This document shows positions 6,345 to 10,092 of a stretch of DNA of 10,092 nt, in pieces; within the stretch, counting starts at the first letter, position 1; each line of letters starts with the position of its first letter. This DNA is from an uncultured bacterium (lineage in GTDB: Bacteria; Planctomycetota; UBA1135; GCA-002686595). The translations under genes and the position numbers were made by a program. The notes beneath the pieces were generated by a model, which did no database searches, had not been told where the DNA came from, and saw only the letters and a program-made list of their open reading frames with translations. The stretch lies in contig CAJXRJ010000222.1 in NCBI GenBank assembly GCA_913058555.1, forward strand, positions 1 to 10,092, written 5' to 3'.

Positions 6345-7166
6345 ATGGGACTCCGCGTCAACACGAACGTTGCGTCAATGAACGCGCAACGTAACCTCTT
6401 TAACGCTTCCTCGAACTTGGGCGGCAACTATAGCCGTCTGTCTTCAGGACTCCGTATTGCTACGGCGGCCGATGATGCCGCAGGCCTCGGTATTTCCGAG
6501 CGCATGCGCTCTGACATCCGCTCCTTCTCCGTCGCTTCGCGTAACGCGCAAGACGGTGTTTCCCTCGTGCAGACTGCGGAGGGAGCGCTCAACGAAGTGA
6601 GCGATATCCTCGGCCGTATGCGCGAGCTCTCCATGCAGTCGGCGAACGGTACTCTGAGTGCCAACGACCGAACGACCCTCGACTCCGAGTTCCAGCAACT
6701 CGTGGAAGAGGTCGATCGAATCTCGGCGACGACGACCTTCAACGGCGTCTCGCTGCTCGATGGCACCAACACTGACATCTCGATCCAGGTCGGAATCGAT
6801 GGCGGTACCAACGACGTGATCAGCGTCAGCGGTGCGGACGCCACGGCCACGACCCTTGGCGTCAATGGCAACATCTCGACCTCGGGCGCGGCATCCACGA
6901 TGCTGGGCACGATCGATACTGCCATCGACTCCGTCAACTCGGCCCGGGGTACTCTCGGCGCGCAGCAGAACCGTCTCGACTCCACGCTCCGTTCGCTCGC
7001 CAACGTGCGTGAGAACACGAGCGCGGCGGAAAGCCGGATCCGCGACGTGGACGTCGCCATGGAGACTGCGGACCTGACCCGCAACTCGATTCTGCAGCAG
7101 GCCGCCACGTCGGTGCTTGCACAAGCGAACTCCCAGCCCCAGCTGGCACTGTCGCTTCTCGGCTGA
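6345..7166 (+). CDS. fliC: Flagellin C (short, D0/D1-only type)
   Basis: A 273-aa flagellin and close paralogue of flagellin B, equal in length and with no gaps in the alignment. Differences cluster at residues 20-30, in the short centre (127-200) and near residues 254-260; the D0/D1 helices are almost unchanged. Motifs are as in B: NTNVASMNAQRNLF, DDAAGLGISERMRSD, MRELSMQSANGT, GAQQNRLDSTLRS, RDVDVAMETADLTR and LALSLLG. The many silent codon differences argue against a very recent copy. This gene has the only purine-rich pre-start sequence among the three (GAAAGGGA ending four bases before the ATG). No convincing promoter was found in the 259 bases upstream; TCCGACTG at 6288-6295 is a weak -10 candidate without a -35. 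Several hairpins follow the stop codon. Confidence 0.97.
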   Translation: MGLRVNTNVASMNAQRNLFNASSNLGGNYSRLSSGLRIATAADDAAGLGISERMRSDIRSFSVASRNAQDGVSLVQTAEGALNEVSDILGRMRELSMQSANGTLSANDRTTLDSEFQQLVEEVDRISATTTFNGVSLLDGTNTDISIQVGIDGGTNDVISVSGADATATTLGVNGNISTSGAASTMLGTIDTAIDSVNSARGTLGAQQNRLDSTLRSLANVRENTSAAESRIRDVDVAMETADLTRNSILQQAATSVLAQANSQPQLALSLLG

Positions 7167-7184
7167 TCGGATGAGCTAGGCGCG

Positions 7185-7204
7185 CGGGGGGCCAAGGCCC
7201 CCCG
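7185..7204 (+). terminator. GC hairpin after flagellin C
   Basis: A 9-bp perfect stem, CGGGGGGCC (7185-7193) with GGCCCCCCG (7196-7204), is separated by only AA, so the real loop is probably four bases. It starts 18 bases after the stop codon. It has no T-tract and is the first of several hairpins in this gap. Confidence 0.55.
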
Positions 7205-7228
7205 GCGCCACCATCGACGATCCGCCCG

Positions 7229-7261
7229 GCGCCCCTGGCGTTGCTTGGAGGCCAGGGGCGC
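7229..7261 (+). terminator. Terminator-like hairpin before fliD
   Basis: An 11-bp perfect stem, GCGCCCCTGGC (7229-7239) with GCCAGGGGCGC (7251-7261), encloses an 11-base loop and is followed by the short run GTTTCC. It is probably the main terminator of flagellin C and isolates fliD, which has its own promoter. Confidence 0.65.
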
Positions 7262-7281
7262 GTTTCCGGATGACCGGAAAC
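7262..7281 (+). repeat. Stem-loop abutting the flagellin C terminator
   Basis: An 8-bp perfect inverted repeat, GTTTCCGG (7262-7269) and CCGGAAAC (7274-7281), has an ATGA loop. It begins at the base after the preceding stem ends, so the two hairpins could stack or compete. It may be part of the terminator or a protein-binding dyad ahead of the fliD promoter. Confidence 0.4.
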
Positions 7282-7377
7282 CGCCTCAGGCGCCCTCCCG
7301 GCGCAATCCAAGCCCCCCTCTTCCCGGCCCTGTCAGCGGCTCCACGCCGTAATTGGGCCCGTTCCTGCGTCAGATGC

Positions 7378-7404
7378 TCAAGCGCATGGCCAGGTAACCG
7401 ATAA
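7378..7404 (+). promoter_or_regulatory. Sigma-28 (FliA) promoter for fliD
   Basis: TCAAG at 7378-7382 is followed by ACCGATAA at 7397-7404, with exactly 15 bases between TCAA and the -10 box. This matches the flagellar sigma-28 consensus at seven of eight -10 positions with the correct spacing; TCAAG is the -35 form seen in Pseudomonas-type FliA promoters. Transcription would start about 25 bases before the fliD ATG. A fliA gene must therefore exist elsewhere in the genome. Confidence 0.7.
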
Positions 7405-7436
7405 CTGCAGGGGCTCTTCTCGGAGTCCACACCACT

Positions 7437-8987
7437 ATGGTCTCGACCTCCGGAATTAGCTTCTCAGGCCTCGGCAGCGGCCTTGACACCAACGCGATCG
7501 TGCGTCAGCTCGTCGCGATTGAGCGCCTGCCGATCCAGAACCTCCAGACCCGTCGCGGCACCGAGCAGCGGCGGCTCGACCTCGTGGGCCAGCTCGGGGA
7601 CCTGGTGAAGGCCCTCAAATCGAAGGCCGAGGACCTCGCGACTCCCGAGGAGTTCTTCGCGTTCAGCGCGCAGATCAGCGATGAGGGCGCAGCGACGATC
7701 ACCACAGATTCGAACGCCGCCCAAGGAACACACACCCTGGACGTCCAGCGACTCGCCGCCACGGACCGATGGGCCTTCGACGCCGTCAATTCGCGGGACG
7801 AAAATCTTTCCGGTGTCGATGGTGAGCAGATCAGCTTCAAGGTGGGGACCACCGACTACACGCTGACCGTGGATCCCGACAACTCGAGCCTGGACGACAT
7901 CGCCAGCCAGATCGGAGAAATGACCTCCGGGGCAGTGACCGCGTCCGTGGTCAACACCGGAACCGAGTCGTCTCCCACCTACCAGATGGTCCTCGCATCC
8001 GAGGGCTCCGGCGAAGAAGGGCGTCTCACGGACATCTTCTCGAACATCGGCCAGTCTTCCGGGCTTCCAGGTGCGGGGGTCGAAGGCACGCCGCTCACCA
8101 TCGCGTACTCGAGCCCAGACGCCAACGGCGACGCCACCAGCTCCAACAACATCACCGTGGGCAACGATGCCCTTGCGGAGGTCAACGGCCTCTTGGTCCG
8201 CCGCGCCACGAACTCCTTCACGGACGTGATCGAAGGCGTCACGATGGACCTGCGCTCGACGACGGACGAGCCCGCGATCATCACGATCGAGCCCGACCGG
8301 ACCGCGGTGCGCGAACGCATCGACGGTTTCGTGACGGCCTACAACGAGGTGATTGACTTCGTTGGCAAGCAGAACACCTTCACGCCCGCCGAAGACGAAG
8401 ACGGCGAGGGAGCCACAGGCGGATTGCTCTTCGGCGATTCGATCCTCGCGTCGGTGAAGCGAGCCCTGCAGCGCTCGCTCTTCAGGCCCGATATCGATAC
8501 GGTCACCAACGACACCGAAGGCTACAGCACGCTGTCGCTGGTGGGCCTCGAGCAGGACCGGGACGGGCGCCTATCGGTCAACTCGGCCGTGTTCGACGAG
8601 AAGTTCGCGGACAACCTGCCCGCGCTGATGGACCTCTTCGCGGATACCGATGGATTCGACAACGGTGACGCGGAGCCGAACACGCCGGGGTACTACACGG
8701 ACACGACCGCCGACGGCGGCCTGATGAACCGGCTCATCCGTGAGGTCGATCAGATGTTCGGGACGCTCGACTCGGGGGATTCCGACTTCCAGGTCCAGGG
8801 CCTCTTTGACGTGCGCCAGCAGGCGATCGAAGCGTCCATCGGTCGCTACGACGATCAGATCGAGCGCCGCGAGACCCGGCTAGAGAGCTACGAGACAACG
8901 TTGATCCTGCGCTTTGCACGCCTCGAGGAGCTCATGGGTGGTCTGAACGCCCAGGGCCAGGCCCTTAACGCAGCACTCGGCGGATAG
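7437..8987 (+). CDS. fliD: Flagellar filament cap protein FliD
   Basis: A 516-aa hook-associated protein 2, the cap that folds and inserts flagellin at the filament tip. The N-terminal D0 segment (about 6-38) is typical: GISFSGLGSGLDTNAIVRQL followed by VAIERLPIQNLQ. The middle holds the FliD pattern GGLLFGDSILASVKRALQ, then SLVGLEQDRDGRLSVNSAVF and a DLF motif. The last 60 residues (457-516) form a long charged coiled coil (QIERRETRLESYE, LRFARLEELMGGLNAQGQAL) needed for export and polymerisation. It is longer than the roughly 470 aa of enteric FliD. The start is set by homology; no Shine-Dalgarno sequence is visible, but a sigma-28 promoter lies just upstream. fliS follows 110 bases later, so fliD probably heads a fliD-fliS-chaperone operon. 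Confidence 0.97.
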   Translation: MVSTSGISFSGLGSGLDTNAIVRQLVAIERLPIQNLQTRRGTEQRRLDLVGQLGDLVKALKSKAEDLATPEEFFAFSAQISDEGAATITTDSNAAQGTHTLDVQRLAATDRWAFDAVNSRDENLSGVDGEQISFKVGTTDYTLTVDPDNSSLDDIASQIGEMTSGAVTASVVNTGTESSPTYQMVLASEGSGEEGRLTDIFSNIGQSSGLPGAGVEGTPLTIAYSSPDANGDATSSNNITVGNDALAEVNGLLVRRATNSFTDVIEGVTMDLRSTTDEPAIITIEPDRTAVRERIDGFVTAYNEVIDFVGKQNTFTPAEDEDGEGATGGLLFGDSILASVKRALQRSLFRPDIDTVTNDTEGYSTLSLVGLEQDRDGRLSVNSAVFDEKFADNLPALMDLFADTDGFDNGDAEPNTPGYYTDTTADGGLMNRLIREVDQMFGTLDSGDSDFQVQGLFDVRQQAIEASIGRYDDQIERRETRLESYETTLILRFARLEELMGGLNAQGQALNAALGG

Positions 8988-9024
8988 CCAGGCAACCCCA
9001 ACTCCCCGCGCCTGCGATGAGTCG

Positions 9025-9048
9025 TGGGGTCGGGGCGAGCCCACCCCA
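9025..9048 (+). terminator. Hairpin between fliD and fliS
   Basis: TGGGGT (9025-9030) pairs with ACCCCA (9043-9048), and inside it GGGC (9033-9036) pairs with GCCC (9039-9042), giving 10 pairs with a two-base bulge and probably a CGAG tetraloop. No T-tract follows. It could attenuate readthrough or stabilise the fliD message rather than end the operon. Confidence 0.45.
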
Positions 9049-9097
9049 TTCACGGGGCCGCGCAGCGTGCCCCACTTTTCCACGTCCCCTCCCTTCT

Positions 9098-9487
9098 ATG
9101 TCCAGCCACGCCAACGCCGCCGAGGCCTACCTCTCCAACTCCGTTGAGAACGCGCCGCCGATCAAGATCGTGCGGATGCTCTATCAGGGCGCCCTGCGTT
9201 TCCTGATGCAGGCGGAAGCGGAGTCGGCGAGCGACCCCCGTTCAAGGTTCCTGGAGCACTGCTCCAGTGCGGACGCCATCGTGGCTGAGCTGCGCTTGGC
9301 CCTCGACAAAGAGCGTGGCTCTGCGGATGTGGTCGACAGCCTCACGCAGCTTTACCTGTTCTGCGAGTCGGAGCTGCAGCAGTGCATGATCGAGCGCACG
9401 GCCGAGCCGATTCCTGGCGTTCGTCGTGTCCTGAAGACACTGCTTGAGGCATGGGACCACGTCGAAGTGCAGTCCTCAGGGCGATGA
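9098..9487 (+). CDS. fliS: Flagellin export chaperone FliS
   Basis: A 129-aa, mostly helical protein of normal FliS length. It binds the C-terminal D0 helix of flagellin in the cytoplasm, prevents early polymerisation and delivers it to the export gate. Family patterns visible are the N-terminal NAAEAYLSN (6-14), APPIKIVRMLYQGALRFL (19-36) and the later helix SLTQLYLFCESELQQCMIE (81-99), ending in a Leu-rich EAWD segment. The frame is open back to 9017, but homology begins at MSSHANAAEAY, so I use the ATG at 9098; its leader is pyrimidine-rich with no Shine-Dalgarno sequence. The stop overlaps the next start as ATGA. With three flagellins nearby this single chaperone probably serves all of them. 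Confidence 0.95.
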   Translation: MSSHANAAEAYLSNSVENAPPIKIVRMLYQGALRFLMQAEAESASDPRSRFLEHCSSADAIVAELRLALDKERGSADVVDSLTQLYLFCESELQQCMIERTAEPIPGVRRVLKTLLEAWDHVEVQSSGR

Positions 9488-9846
9488 GCGATTCGTTCGA
9501 AGCCCTGGCCCGCATGCGGACGGTTCTCCGGGACGGCCTCGCCCTCCTGGATGGCGCGGAGCATGACGACCCCCAGGTGGCTGCGTCGTTGGCTCGGATC
9601 GCGGCTGCGATCCAAGGGGAAGACGATCCCGTGGCCCTCAGGGCCCGTGTGCCCGAGGCGGACCAAGAGCGTTTTGATGACGAGCTCGAGGAGCTGATCC
9701 GTCTCAACGCCATCCTGACGGCGGCCGCCTCTTCGGATCGCGATCAGATGGTCGTCCGACTGAAGGCCGTGCGCGAGTCGCGCAGGGACCTGTCGTACTA
9801 CGGTGGCGCCGGCAATGAGGGCGCACGCTGCGACGTTTCCGGCTGA
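9484..9846 (+). CDS. Probable FliT/FlgN-like flagellar chaperone
   Basis: A 120-aa protein whose ATG overlaps the fliS stop codon (ATGA), a sign of coupled translation. I cannot match it to a family by motif alone. It is largely helical: residues 62-104 form an amphipathic segment (ELEELIRLNAIL, then QMVVRLKAVRESRRDL), followed by a flexible SYYGGAG...DVSG tail. This helix plus Tyr/Gly tail recalls FliT and FlgN, which chaperone FliD and the hook-junction proteins, and FliT commonly follows FliS. Role and name are therefore inferred from position, size and helix pattern. The wider open frame begins at 9451, but the overlap start is preferred. A strong hairpin ends the operon about 50 bases later. 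Confidence 0.8.
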   Translation: MSDSFEALARMRTVLRDGLALLDGAEHDDPQVAASLARIAAAIQGEDDPVALRARVPEADQERFDDELEELIRLNAILTAAASSDRDQMVVRLKAVRESRRDLSYYGGAGNEGARCDVSG

Positions 9847-9896
9847 CCCTGGAGCGCCCGAAGTTATGGGGCCCCGAGCTTTGGGGGTCCGGTTAG

Positions 9897-9937
9897 AGAG
9901 AAGGCTCTTCGCGCCAACGGCGCGAAGAGCCTTCTCT
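9897..9937. terminator. 19-bp hairpin between convergent genes
   Basis: A perfect 19-bp inverted repeat (9897-9915 with 9919-9937) has a three-base AAC loop; one more G-U pair is possible. The 3' arm ends CCTTCTCT and is followed by TCGATT. It lies between the end of the fliS operon and the end of a minus-strand gene, so it probably works as a terminator for both directions. Confidence 0.75.
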
Positions 9938-9992
9938 TCGATTCGGAATCCCGTGGCCGGGGGCCCCTCTGTTTCGGGCGGGGTCCTTGGCG

Positions 9993-10092
9993 CTACTGCA
10001 GCGGCAGCTCGATGCCGTCCGTGAAGTTCGAGCCGAGTCCCACCGAATCGCGGTGCCATGCCTGGAAGTTCCAACTCTGGCCCGCCATGGCG
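9993..10092 (-). CDS. C-terminal end of a probable secreted protein
   Basis: Only the last 32 codons are inside the window; the gene continues past the right edge and ends with TAG at 9993-9995. The tail contains GQSWNFQAWHRDS, then SNFTDGIELPLQ. I associate a tail of the form WxFQxWYRD...NFT/S-D/N-A/G-I with large secreted or surface proteins of Planctomycetota and some Myxococcota; this is recalled, not searched. No function can be assigned. It converges on the fliS operon and is unlikely to be part of the flagellar locus. Confidence 0.7.
   Translation of the reverse strand, partial: AMAGQSWNFQAWHRDSVGLGSNFTDGIELPLQ

Overview
This is a GC-rich bacterial segment carrying a flagellar filament locus. 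It also holds a compact regulatory operon on the opposite strand. The first 49 bases are not genomic: they are an Illumina Nextera i7 adapter (P7 tail, 8-base index, transposase arm), so the left edge is a contig end with untrimmed adapter. Everything after that reads as ordinary chromosome of a flagellated Gram-negative bacterium. The lineage is not certain. A short C-terminal tail at the right edge (WNFQAWHRD...NFTDGI) resembles a tail I associate with secreted proteins of Planctomycetota and some Myxococcota. The weak Shine-Dalgarno signals at the flagellar genes fit such a lineage but do not prove it.

Minus strand, read from about 3706 down to 50: an NtrC-type sigma-54 activator with intact phosphorylation and ATPase residues (2327-3706). 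After a 235-base gap comes a small histidine-kinase-like protein whose catalytic boxes have decayed (1327-2091). It overlaps by ATGA with a protein made of a receiver-like domain lacking its phosphorylation residues fused to an intact RsbW/histidine-kinase-type ATPase domain (341-1330). Five bases further on begins an acidic, low-complexity protein cut off by the contig end (50-335). The order activator then kinase-like protein recalls flagellar pairs such as FlrC/FlrB or FleR/FleS, but here the kinase appears dead and a second, unusual ATP-binding protein has joined it.

Plus strand, 4012-9846: three separate short flagellin genes (277, 273 and 273 aa), each in its own transcription unit with hairpins behind it. 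They are followed by fliD (filament cap), fliS (flagellin export chaperone) and a 120-aa protein overlapping fliS by ATGA, probably a FliT/FlgN-like chaperone. The clearest promoter in the window is a sigma-28 (FliA) type site just upstream of fliD. The right end is closed by a 19-bp perfect hairpin between the fliS operon and the convergent 3' end of a probable secreted protein on the minus strand.

Together the plus-strand genes supply filament subunits, their cap and their chaperones. The divergent minus-strand operon is well placed to regulate them, though that link is inferred from position only. The likeliest undescribed piece is the degenerate kinase / receiver-ATPase / acidic protein trio behind the sigma-54 activator.
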